A program made the translations under genes and the position numbers. A stretch of 64,000 nt of DNA from Enterococcus larvae (GTDB lineage Bacteria > Bacillota > Bacilli > Lactobacillales > Enterococcaceae): assembly GCF_017830045.1 (NCBI RefSeq), contig NZ_JAEDXU010000001.1, positions 682,001-746,000 on the forward strand, written 5' to 3'. Of the stretch, positions 32,501 through 39,734 are shown in pieces. Under the pieces are notes generated by a model that made no database searches, had not been told where the DNA came from, and saw only the letters and a list, made by a program, of their open reading frames with translations. Every line of letters begins with the position of its first letter. Position 1 is the first letter of the stretch.

Positions 32501-33182
32501 TTTGTTGGAAATGGATATCAGGGTTTTGATTCGTTCCGCTGACCGACGGGTGATTTGGATTCATGCTCCGCTCTCTAAAATCAGCCAACGCTTCCTGATT
32601 CATCATAGGAAGCAGTTCATCGTATTCTATCACTTCTATTTTTTGGATTTCATGACTTGTTCTGAATCCATCAAAGAAGTTCATGAAGGGTACCTTTGCC
32701 TCCAGAGAAGCTAAATGAGCCACCGGTGATAAGTCCATCACTTCCTGAACACTGCTTTCACAAAGCATTGCAAAGCCTGTCTGACGTGCGGCCATTACAT
32801 CGCCATGATCGCCGAAAATGTTTAGTGCTCCGGTAGTTACTGCTCGACTCGCTACATGAAACACTGTCGGTAAAAGCTCACCGGCGATTTTATACATATT
32901 AGGTATCATAAGCAGCAGTCCTTGAGATGCTGTATAAGTCGTCGTCATCGCACCTGTTTTTAAAGATCCGTGAACAACACCAGCTGCTCCGGCCTCTGAC
33001 TGCATTTCAACAATCTTGACAGGCTGACCAAATAAGTTCAGTTTTCCTTCTGCTGACCATTGATCAACTAATTCCGCCATTGTAGAACTTGGTGTGATCG
33101 GATAGATTGCTGCCAGCTCTGTAAACGCATAAGAGATGTATGCTGCTGCAGTATTTCCATCCATTGTTTTCATTTTTCGCAT
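29502..33182 (-). CDS. nifJ: Pyruvate:ferredoxin (flavodoxin) oxidoreductase with charged C-terminal tail
   Basis: About 1226 aa, single-chain type. It oxidises pyruvate with CoA to acetyl-CoA and CO2, passing electrons to ferredoxin or flavodoxin. Domain I starts MDGNTAAAYISYAFTELAAI. Two 4Fe-4S clusters are bound by CTMCNECSFVCP and CTGCGLCVDACP (about 690-760), the third by CSGCGETPY plus later cysteines, and thiamine diphosphate by GGDGWAYDIGYGG. The last 45 residues are an unusual Lys/Arg/Glu-rich helix (ARRAARRAERAARRDKD). ATG 33182 is favoured for AAGGA upstream. Oxygen-sensitive enzyme, so it implies anaerobic pyruvate use. Confidence 0.95.
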   Translation of the reverse strand: MRKMKTMDGNTAAAYISYAFTELAAIYPITPSSTMAELVDQWSAEGKLNLFGQPVKIVEMQSEAGAAGVVHGSLKTGAMTTTYTASQGLLLMIPNMYKIAGELLPTVFHVASRAVTTGALNIFGDHGDVMAARQTGFAMLCESSVQEVMDLSPVAHLASLEAKVPFMNFFDGFRTSHEIQKIEVIEYDELLPMMNQEALADFRERSMNPNHPSVSGTNQNPDIHFQQRETVNQYYDKLPAIVQSYMKKINELRGTSYDLVTYYGAEDAEEVIVSMGSVAQTIEQTVDHLTEMGRKVGFLNIHLYRPFPIETFLEKMPATVKSVAVLDRTKEPGAGGDPLLLDVQSALYESELRPAIVGGRYGLGSKDVLPNQIIAVYNELKKEKTTRKSRFTLGIIDDVTETSLDCGEAIDLTDEQTYQAKFWGFGSDGTVGANKSAIKIIGNHTNKYAQGYFHYDSKKSGGLTVSHLRFGEMPIRSTYLIEHADFIACHTAAYLNTYDLLKGLKKGGTFLLNTIWNDEQLERFLPAKMKKYLAENEIRFYTINAVKLATEVGLGGRINTAMETAFFKLADIMPFEEVLPILKDEALKSYGHKSMAIVEKNNEAIDRTVELLHEVIVPEDWKDCEIKIAEPNMDVSKYIREIVEPINRQEGNELSVGALVNNGMTDGRMPLGTTAVEKRGIALEVPEWISDRCTMCNECSFVCPHAAIRPFLADDEEMETAPEGYIVREMRGADGLKYRIQVSVEDCTGCGLCVDACPAKGKALVMKPYNEQKEQAMNWAFSMTLKQKENPAKPNTVLGSQFNKPLLEFSGACSGCGETPYVKLLTQMFGDRMMIANATGCSSIWGAAAPVAPYTTNDEGQGPAWSNSLLEDNAEFGYGMFLAAQTRREYLAVAMTEAMPEASNELKLLMEDWLEHMNDSEGTQQRAAKLTAALEAEMSGNLLLETVYEGRDLFVKQSQWMIGGDGWAYDIGYGGIDHVLASGADVNMLVLDNEVYSNTGGQTSKATPASAIAKFSASGKYVSKKDLGMMAMTYGNVYVAQIASGANQMQTIKAFEEAEKFPGPSIIIAYTPCIAHGLKGGMSQTLQEAKEAVQSGYWSLYRYNPELREKGKNPMTLDYKKPDFNEMKAFMRKQVRFSALESTQAEHAGKLFEKTVNDAKNRFFSYARVAGQEEKIRAKLEKATAEPVEQKTEKPVREKKERIKDPEAEARRAARRAERAARRDKD

Positions 33183-33243
33183 ACTGATAATCATCCTTCT
33201 ATCTATACAAAAGTAAAGTTATTTAAACATTCATTCCTAGTCT

Positions 33244-33272
33244 ATTATAACGGATAGCAGCTGACAATGAAA
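33244..33272 (-). promoter_or_regulatory. nifJ promoter
   Basis: On the minus strand TTTCAT (33267-33272), 17-bp spacer, consensus TATAAT (33244-33249). The stretch 33273-33576 upstream is AT-rich and shows no gene. Confidence 0.55.
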
Positions 33273-33576
33273 CATTTTATTGATTTTTTCACAAACTTTC
33301 AACATATTTCCATTCTTCATTTTCTTTCATTAATAACAAAACCACTTATTTTGTCTGGTATATCAAGCATTTGAATCAATGATGCAACCATTAACTATTT
33401 TCAGTTTTTCTTGAAAAAACTGTGAAAAAAATTCAAAATTTAAGAAAAACTGGCTTTTTTCTCTTTTTTTATAAGAACAAGCTGCGTAAAGCCTCTATAA
33501 AGTCCTCCAACTTTTAAGCAAAAAAAAGAAGCGATCATCTGATACGCTACTCTGTACTTAGAACACTTCGTGAAAA

Positions 33577-33599
33577 AAGACCTGACGTTGTCAGATCTT
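33577..33599 (-). terminator. Terminator of the 75-aa gene
   Basis: AAGATCTGAC/GTCAGGTCTT with a 3-base loop (one G-U pair), followed on the minus strand by T6. It lies about 100 bases past the gene at 33703. Confidence 0.75.
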
Positions 33600-33702
33600 A
33601 CATATTAAATAGATTATTCCGAAACAGAAGCGATTCTCCTGCATTTGTTCTCCAATCAGCTTTTGGCAGCTGTATGACTATTCAGCAAGTCAGTCTCTGT
33701 TA

Positions 33703-33930
33703 TCATGCTTGATCCGCAGGCGACAATTCTTCATAATTGATGACGGTCTTTTCATTTTGAGCTTTCTGATGAGGAATATCCTCTATCGCTATTACTGCTG
33801 AATTTGCCATCAGGACTTCTACTTTACCATTTCTCATTTCTTTTCTGTACATAAATGATACTTCTTGCCCTTCAACAAACTGCTTGCTCTTTTCTGAAGG
33901 CTCAATCCTCTTCCATCCATTAAATCCCAT
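33703..33930 (-). CDS. Conserved small hypothetical protein (75 aa)
   Basis: A 75-residue protein beginning MGFNGWKRIEPSEKSKQF, with a beta-type middle (EVSFMYRKEMRNGKVEVLM). AGAGAGAAGAGG precedes ATG 33930. No family is recognised. It follows the cold-shock gene but is separated from it by a terminator, so it is probably transcribed alone or by read-through. Confidence 0.6.
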   Translation of the reverse strand: MGFNGWKRIEPSEKSKQFVEGQEVSFMYRKEMRNGKVEVLMANSAVIAIEDIPHQKAQNEKTVINYEELSPADQA

Positions 33931-34011
33931 AAAATGACCTCTTCTCTCTGCATAATAGATTTATGATACAAAATCTGGGGCTAACTGCTGTCGGAAAAAT
34001 TTTTTCTTTAT

Positions 34012-34042
34012 AAAAAAAACGATCCACTGATTTGGACCGTTT
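34012..34042 (-). terminator. Terminator of the cold-shock gene
   Basis: On the minus strand AAACGGTCC pairs with GGATCGTTT (one bulge), followed by T8. It lies 13 bases past the csp stop. Confidence 0.8.
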
Positions 34043-34055
34043 CTGTACGTTTTAA

Positions 34056-34256
34056 TTAGTTTTTGACGATGTTTACTGCTTGTGGTCCACGTTGACCTTC
34101 TTCGATATCAAAGGTTACTGATTGACCTTCGTCTAGGCTTTTGAAACCGTCGCCTTGAATTGCTGAAAAGTGAGCAAACAAGTCTGTTCCGTTATCCTGT
34201 GTGATAAAACCAAAGCCTTTATCTGCATTAAACCATTTCACTGTACCTGTATTCAT
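34056..34256 (-). CDS. csp: Cold-shock family RNA chaperone
   Basis: A protein of 66 aa, the standard size, with RNP1 KGFGFITQ and RNP2-like LFAHFSAI, starting [17 protein letters not shown]. It binds single-stranded RNA and melts secondary structure. TATAAT lies at 34370-34375 on the minus strand, so the 5' leader is about 107 bases. Long leaders are typical of temperature-sensing csp mRNAs. AGGAGGAAC precedes the ATG. Confidence 0.95.
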   Translation of the reverse strand: MNTGTVKWFNADKGFGFITQDNGTDLFAHFSAIQGDGFKSLDEGQSVTFDIEEGQRGPQAVNIVKN

Positions 34257-34550
34257 GTGTTGTTCCTCCTAGTGCTTTATGCACGATTGATTTTGCAATA
34301 CCTTTGCAGAAAAAAGAAAAGGAATTAAAACACTCATACGAATGAAATGACCTATCAATTTAACCGACAATTATACTACATCTCTAACTATAGCATATTT
34401 TTCAGAGAATATATCACTAATTACCAAAAAAATTAAAAAAAAGTGAAATTACTCATAAAAATATAATCGAACCCCTTAGATTGATCCATTTAATAGCTAC
34501 TCCACAAATATTATTTACTTAATTCTATATGCTGCTTTGAAAAAAGAAAA

Positions 34551-34584
34551 AAGGATACGGTACATGATCATGTACCGTATCCTT
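34551..34584 (-). terminator. glnA terminator, perfect 34-bp palindrome
   Basis: AAGGATACGG...CCGTATCCTT is symmetric throughout, centred on GATC. T6 follows on the minus strand. The remaining sequence between it and the glnA stop shows nothing. Confidence 0.88.
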
Positions 34585-34720
34585 AAAATCTATTGTTTGT
34601 AGGAGAAAAACATTTAGATTCTAGAAAGGAAATACATTTCCTTTCCATCTACTTCCATATATCTTTGCTAAATACTCTGTGGAAGAAACACATATGCTCA
34701 TTTGTTTAAGCTTTTTTATG

Positions 34721-36061
34721 TTAGTAAAGCTCTAAATACTGCTCTCTTTCCCATTCTGATACAGTTTGGCGGAACGCAGCCCATTCCATGCGTTTTGCTT
34801 CTACAAAGTTAGCGTAGATATGTTCCCCAAGTGCATCTTTCATCACTTCATCCTTGCGTAATTCTTTGATTGCATTGTGGATTGTAGAAGGCAGATCCTC
34901 AATCTGTGCTTCTCTTCGCTCTTCTTCGTTCATGATATAAATATTTCTATCTACTGCTTTGGGTGGTGTGATTTCATTTCTGATTCCATCAAGACCTGCT
35001 TGCAGTAAGACTGCCATTGTTAAGTATGGGTTTGCTGAAGGATCAACCGAACGTAATTCTAAACGAGTTGACATTCCCCTTGATTCCGGCACGCGCACCA
35101 GCGGCGAACGATTTCTACCACTCCATGCCACATAAACAGGTGCTTCGTAGCCTGGAACAAGACGTTTGTATGAGTTAACTGTTGGGTTACAAACTGCTGT
35201 ATATGCACGAGCGTGCTTCAGCAGACCTCCCAAGAAATAATAAGCTGTTTGGCTCAATTGCATTGGACCCTTTTCATCAAAGAAGGCATTGCCGTCTTCT
35301 GTAAATAGAGACATGTTACAGTGCATACCAGATCCGTTAATCCCGAATAACGGTTTCGGCATGAATGTTGCGTGAAGTCCATGTTTTCTTGCAATTGTTT
35401 TTACAACTAATTTGAAAGTTTGGATGTTGTCACAAGCTTCTACAACATCTGCATATTTGAAATCGATCTCGTGTTGTCCTGGTGCTACTTCATGGTGAGA
35501 TGCCTCTACTTCGAAGCCTAACCCCTCAAGCTCCAGTACGATATCACGGCGACAATTTTCTCCTAAATCCGTTGGTGCGAAATCAAAGTACCCGCCCTTA
35601 TCATTCAAATCTGTCGTGATTTCTCCATCTTCGTCTAACTTAAACAAAAAGAATTCCGGCTCAGGTCCCAAATTGAAAGAAGAGAAGCCCAATTCCTTCA
35701 TGTCTGCAAGCGCACGTTTCAGATTTCCACGAGGGTCACCTGCAAAAGGCTCGCCATTAGGATTATAGATATCACAGATAAGACGAGCTACTTTCCCGTG
35801 CTCGCTTTCCCAAGGGAAAATCATCCATGTTGATAGATCAGGATACAGATACATATCGCTTTCTTCAATCCGAACAAATCCCTCGATAGAAGAACCGTCA
35901 AACATCATTTTGTTGCTGAGTACCTTTTCCAGCTGGCTCACGGGGACTTCAACATTTTTGATCGTTCCCATGATATCTGTAAACATCAGTCTCAAAAATC
36001 GAACATTCTCTTCTTCAGCAATGCGTTTGATATCTTCTACAGTATTTTCTTTTTTTGTCAT
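34721..36061 (-). CDS. glnA: Glutamine synthetase, type I-alpha
   Basis: A protein of 446 aa. It makes glutamine from glutamate, ammonia and ATP. The N-terminal beta-grasp domain (1-105) and the catalytic domain with [28 protein letters not shown] and the C-terminal RPxxR-type arginines are present. The I-alpha form lacks the 25-residue insert and adenylylation tyrosine; control is by GlnR and feedback. It follows glnR by 41 bases and is almost certainly co-transcribed. Confidence 0.97.
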   Translation of the reverse strand: MTKKENTVEDIKRIAEEENVRFLRLMFTDIMGTIKNVEVPVSQLEKVLSNKMMFDGSSIEGFVRIEESDMYLYPDLSTWMIFPWESEHGKVARLICDIYNPNGEPFAGDPRGNLKRALADMKELGFSSFNLGPEPEFFLFKLDEDGEITTDLNDKGGYFDFAPTDLGENCRRDIVLELEGLGFEVEASHHEVAPGQHEIDFKYADVVEACDNIQTFKLVVKTIARKHGLHATFMPKPLFGINGSGMHCNMSLFTEDGNAFFDEKGPMQLSQTAYYFLGGLLKHARAYTAVCNPTVNSYKRLVPGYEAPVYVAWSGRNRSPLVRVPESRGMSTRLELRSVDPSANPYLTMAVLLQAGLDGIRNEITPPKAVDRNIYIMNEEERREAQIEDLPSTIHNAIKELRKDEVMKDALGEHIYANFVEAKRMEWAAFRQTVSEWEREQYLELY

Positions 36062-36096
36062 AAGTTCCCTTCACGTCCTTCATTTTTTATCCGAAA

Positions 36097-36480
36097 TTAC
36101 AGTTTCGGTCCCTGCGATTGGAATGGATTCTGTTGAGTAAGTCCTCCTTGAGAAAGAATTTCGTCGTATAAAATTTTCCGAACGTCTTCATCTGTCAAAG
36201 GTTTACCGGATTTATCGCTGGTTTTCTGTTCCTCCAGCTTCATCGTATAGACACGCTTGATTCCCGCCATATTCAATCCATCTGAAAGATAGTCTTTGAT
36301 TTCCAATAGGATGTCAATGTCATTCAGCGAATACATTCTGCGGTTTCCTTCGCTTCTTTCCGGATGAATCAAATCCTGTTCCTCGTAATACCGAATTTGA
36401 CGTGCTGATAAATCAGTCAGCTTCATAACTGTACCAATCGGAAAAACCGACATTGATCTTCTTAACTCTTTTTCTCTCAT
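36097..36480 (-). CDS. glnR: MerR-family nitrogen regulator
   Basis: A protein of 127 aa. The winged-helix domain (residues 10-75) carries IGTVMKLTDLSARQIRYYEEQDLI and RMYSLNDIDILLEIK. The C-terminal 25 residues (SQGGLTQQNPFQSQGPKL) are the autoinhibitory tail that reads glutamine-bound glutamine synthetase. ATG 36480 follows GAGGGGGG. GlnR represses glnRA when glutamine is plentiful; the operator is directly upstream. Confidence 0.95.
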   Translation of the reverse strand: MREKELRRSMSVFPIGTVMKLTDLSARQIRYYEEQDLIHPERSEGNRRMYSLNDIDILLEIKDYLSDGLNMAGIKRVYTMKLEEQKTSDKSGKPLTDEDVRKILYDEILSQGGLTQQNPFQSQGPKL

Positions 36481-36508
36481 ATCCACCCCCCTCTCTTAGT
36501 TGCATATA

Positions 36509-36572
36509 AGAATAACAGCACTTTTTTCTCTTGTCAATAATTAATGTCAGGTTTTCTAACATTAATTATTGA
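36509..36572 (-). promoter_or_regulatory. glnR promoter with GlnR box
   Basis: On the minus strand TTGACA (36532-36537), 17-bp spacer, TATTCT (36509-36514). Just upstream, TGTTAGAAAACCTGACA (36545-36561) fits TGTNAN7TNACA exactly and is embedded in a 14-bp perfect inverted repeat (36534-36547/36559-36572) that runs into the -35. Confidence 0.9.
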
Positions 36573-36638
36573 TTCGTTCGGATTTAGAGATTTTATGACA
36601 CCGCAATGTCGCCTCTTCAATTAGACCAAATGTAAAAA

Positions 36639-36662
36639 AGCATCCGACCCACAAGAAACGCT
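36639..36662 (-). terminator. Possible terminator after hflX
   Basis: On the minus strand AGCGT/ATGCT (one G-U pair) with a 14-base loop, followed by T6. The stem is short, so confidence is moderate. Confidence 0.45.
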
Positions 36663-36812
36663 AGTTCCTTGATGAACCTGACACCATTTTACTGTTATGC
36701 TAATGAATTGTTTTCTCAATATCTTCTTATGCTTAGCAAGAACCGCTTCACCGAGCACTTTCAAGCTATTTCAACCTAATGATCAGCGTCGAATAAAAAT
36801 CTTCTATTCAGC

Positions 36813-38054
36813 TTATTCCTCTGTACTTCTTGCCCATCTTGATTCCTTCTTCGCAAAGCCGCGTACTTGATAACTATTCTTCTCTTCATTAAATTCTTCC
36901 GAAAGAACGATGGTCTGTCTTTTCAGCTCACTGAGCTCCTGCCCCTGATCCACATTCAATTCAAGCTCATAGGGAACAAGCAGCTCCATCATTTTCTCCC
37001 TGATTCTACCAGTTAATATTTCCTTATCCTGACTTTCTCTTGCTGAAACCAATACATTGGGAAATAGAGTCGGCGTAAATTCATCCTTATCAATTAGATC
37101 CTTTTTGTTATAGACAGTCAATGTCGGAATGGTACCAAAATCCAACTCTTCCATCAAAGCTGTTACTGTCTGTTCATGTTGTAGTCGATTGGAAGCACTG
37201 GCATCCACTACATGCAGCAGCAAATCCATTTCCCGACTTTCCTCCAAGGTTGACTGAAAGGCTTCGATCAGCTGTGTCGGTAAATCCTGAATAAAGCCAA
37301 CAGTATCTGTGATTGTTACAACCATTCCATTTGGCATCTGCCATTTTTTCGTCAATGGATCTAGTGTAGCAAATAGCTGATCCTCAGAATAAGTCTTTGC
37401 AGCAGTCAATAGATTAATGATCGTTGATTTTCCGGCATTGGTGTAACCAACTAAGCCAATTTGAAAGATGTCCGCACTTTGACGCTTTTGGCGACTGCGT
37501 TCTCTATGTGCTGCTACTTCCTTCAATTCCCTTTTGATGCTAGTGATTTTGTTGCGGATATGTCTACGATCCGATTCCAGCTTTGTTTCGCCGGGTCCTC
37601 TAGTTCCAATTCCTCCACCTAAGCGCGACAAATGTTTTCCTTGTCCTACCAAGCGAGGCAGCAGATAGTTCAACTGCGCCAGCTCAACTTGCAGTTTCCC
37701 CTCTCTCGAGCGAGCACGTAAGGCAAATATATCCAGAATCAGCTGGACCCTGTCAATCACTCGGATACCAAGTGCTTCACCAACCAGTTGGTTTTGTCTC
37801 GGCGTCATTTCATGGTTGAAGATAACTACATCGGCTTCATAAGCATCTGCAAAATCGATCAACTCCTGCAGTTTTCCTTTACCAATAAGTGTTTGGCGAT
37901 CAACCTTAGGACGCTTTTGCGTTAATCGAAAAACGACCTCTCCTTGCGCCGTTTCTGTTAGATTCTTCAGTTCCTTCATGGAATCATCGAACTGTCGGGT
38001 ATTCTCGTCAGTTTCAACCCCAACCAGAATTACTTTTTCTTTTTCATTTGCCAT
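36813..38054 (-). CDS. hflX: Ribosome-associated GTPase HflX
   Basis: A protein of 413 aa. An N-terminal HflX domain (1-195) with the glycine-rich loop (RLGGGIGTRGPGETKLE) precedes a G domain. The G domain shows G1 GYTNAGKST, G3 DTVGF and G4 NKKD. HflX splits stalled 70S ribosomes under stress. ATG 38054 is chosen, with AAAGGG upstream, leaving 14 bases after miaA; an earlier in-frame codon would overlap miaA. The pair miaA-hflX is widely conserved. Confidence 0.95.
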   Translation of the reverse strand: MANEKEKVILVGVETDENTRQFDDSMKELKNLTETAQGEVVFRLTQKRPKVDRQTLIGKGKLQELIDFADAYEADVVIFNHEMTPRQNQLVGEALGIRVIDRVQLILDIFALRARSREGKLQVELAQLNYLLPRLVGQGKHLSRLGGGIGTRGPGETKLESDRRHIRNKITSIKRELKEVAAHRERSRQKRQSADIFQIGLVGYTNAGKSTIINLLTAAKTYSEDQLFATLDPLTKKWQMPNGMVVTITDTVGFIQDLPTQLIEAFQSTLEESREMDLLLHVVDASASNRLQHEQTVTALMEELDFGTIPTLTVYNKKDLIDKDEFTPTLFPNVLVSARESQDKEILTGRIREKMMELLVPYELELNVDQGQELSELKRQTIVLSEEFNEEKNSYQVRGFAKKESRWARSTEE

Positions 38055-38068
38055 GTCTTTGTCCCTTT

Positions 38069-38983
38069 CTATTTCTCCAGCCATTGGACAACTTGCTGTT
38101 CAAGCTGATTCAGCTCATCAGGCTGCTGGAGCAAATCAAACCATTCTACATCCATACGATTTCTAAACCAGGTCAGCTGTCTTTTCGCATAGCGTCTAGA
38201 ATTCTGCTTTACCTGTTCAACTGCCTCATCCAGACTGATATTCCCATCAAAATAAGGAAAAAACTCTTTATATCCAATCCCTTGTGCCGCTTGCGCTTCT
38301 TTATTATCGTTCATCAGCTTTGCTTCTGTCAAAAGTCCCTGCTTCAACATCAAATCAACCCGCTGATTGATGCGATCATAGAGGAAGCTTCGTTCTGTTT
38401 CCAGACCGATCATAAAGTAGTCATAGAGCAGTGCCGGCTGTTCTTTCGGAGTTAGAATACTATAGCCCGTCACTTCGAAAACCTCCAATGCTCTGACAAC
38501 TTTTTTTCTATTGTTGAAATGGATTGCTGCAGCAGCCGTCGGATCTTTTTCTAGAAGCAGCTGCCATAACGCTTCATTTCCTTTTGCCTCCGCAAATGCT
38601 TCATACTTTTCTCTGATTTCTGGTGTCTCTTCTTTTTGACTACCTAGCTGAAAATCGTACAGCAGCGATTGAATATAGAGACCTGTACCACCAACTATGA
38701 TCGGCAGCTTTCCTCGCTCTGTAATCTCTCTGATTCTCTTTCGTCCCTCCTGCTGAAAATCAGCAGCAGAGTATGTTTCTGAAATATCACGGCAATCAAT
38801 CAGGTAGTGGGGAATCCCCGCTCGCTCTTCAGCATCTGCTTTCGCCGTGCCGATATCCAACCGGCGATAAACCTGCATGGAATCACCGCTGATAATTTCT
38901 CCACCCAGCTTCTTAGCCAGATGGATACTTAATGCTGTCTTCCCTACAGCTGTAGGACCTACGATCACTAAAACTTTTTCCAT
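38069..38983 (-). CDS. miaA: tRNA dimethylallyltransferase
   Basis: A protein of 304 aa. It adds a dimethylallyl group to A37 of tRNAs reading UNN codons. P-loop GPTAVGKTAL (9-18), the substrate stretch GGEIISGDSMQVYR and GGTGLYIQSL are clear, and KQLTWFRNR near the C-terminus is typical. It is the first gene of the miaA-hflX pair. The stretch 38984-39240 upstream has no gene and no clear signal. Confidence 0.96.
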   Translation of the reverse strand: MEKVLVIVGPTAVGKTALSIHLAKKLGGEIISGDSMQVYRRLDIGTAKADAEERAGIPHYLIDCRDISETYSAADFQQEGRKRIREITERGKLPIIVGGTGLYIQSLLYDFQLGSQKEETPEIREKYEAFAEAKGNEALWQLLLEKDPTAAAAIHFNNRKKVVRALEVFEVTGYSILTPKEQPALLYDYFMIGLETERSFLYDRINQRVDLMLKQGLLTEAKLMNDNKEAQAAQGIGYKEFFPYFDGNISLDEAVEQVKQNSRRYAKRQLTWFRNRMDVEWFDLLQQPDELNQLEQQVVQWLEK

Positions 38984-39240
38984 CTCTTTTTATCCTTTTA
39001 TATTTTCTAAAAAAGCAGACCGAGATACCCATCAACTACCCCTGAGTTCCCGCCCTGCCTTTCGATTTTTATATTTTGATTCTATTTATTTTAAGATAAA
39101 CTGCTTAAAACTTGATTACTTGGTACAAAAGGATAAACAGCAAAATAGCTAGGATTGAAAAACGAATCTCCAACCTATGTTACGGATATTTAGGCTCTTC
39201 TTAACTATCTACCTATAATCTGTTGCTGCTTCTGTAATCC

Positions 39241-39698
39241 TCGTCGCATACTTGTGCAGTCCACCTTGAATATCTGAATCTTATTACTGCTTCTACGGTT
39301 CTCGAAGTTTGAGCTTGGACTTCTACGATCCTCGATGCAAAGCGCTCAAAGCTATGCGCCTTTCTACGGTTCTCGCTTCGCTCCGATCCTCGTCGCATAC
39401 TTGTGCAGTCCATCTTGAATATCTGAATCTTATTACTGCTTCTACGGTTCTCGAAGTTTGAACTTGAGCTTCTACGATCCTCGATGCAAAGCGCTCAAAG
39501 CTATGCGCTTGTCTACGGTTCTCGCTTCGCTGCGATCCTCGTCGCATACTTGTGCAGTCCATCTTGAATATCTGAATCTTATTACTGCTTCTGCGGTTCT
39601 CGAAGTTTGAACTTGGACTTCTACGATCCTCGATGCAAAGTGTTCAAAGCTATGCACTTTTCTACGGTTCTCGCTTCGCTGCGATCCTCGTCGCATAC
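39241..39698. repeat. 149-bp tandem repeat array, three units plus a partial
   Basis: TCGTCGCATA starts at 39241, 39390, 39539 and 39688, exactly 149 bp apart. Units are about 90-95% alike by eye. Each carries TCTACGGTTCTCG twice and TCTACGATCCTCG once, plus a small hairpin whose arms change together between units (AAGCGC/GCGCTT in unit 2, AAAGTG/CACTTT in unit 3). Since 149 is not a multiple of three, leftward open frames through it shift in each unit and are not taken as genes. Confidence 0.9.
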
Positions 39699-39734
39699 GA
39701 CTATAGAATCTACGTTGCAGATTCTATAGTCGTA
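39696..39734. repeat. 16-bp perfect inverted repeat joining the array and the GT gene
   Basis: TACGACTATAGAATCT (39696-39711) and its complement (39719-39734) with a 7-base loop. The TAG of the glycosyltransferase gene lies in the right arm. No T tract follows on the minus strand. Confidence 0.85.

Noticed and set aside
33973-34042. Riboswitch between the cold-shock and 75-aa genes
   Set aside because: Only a simple terminator stem is present; no conserved ligand-binding core.
39213-39696. Three similar leftward frames reading as Arg/Ser-rich repeats
   Set aside because: They follow from the 149-bp repeat, shift frame from unit to unit, lack ribosome sites, and the arm covariation points to selection on structure.
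39241-39698. CRISPR-like array
   Set aside because: The unit is 149 bp and nearly uniform throughout; there are no short repeats with unique spacers and no cas genes.
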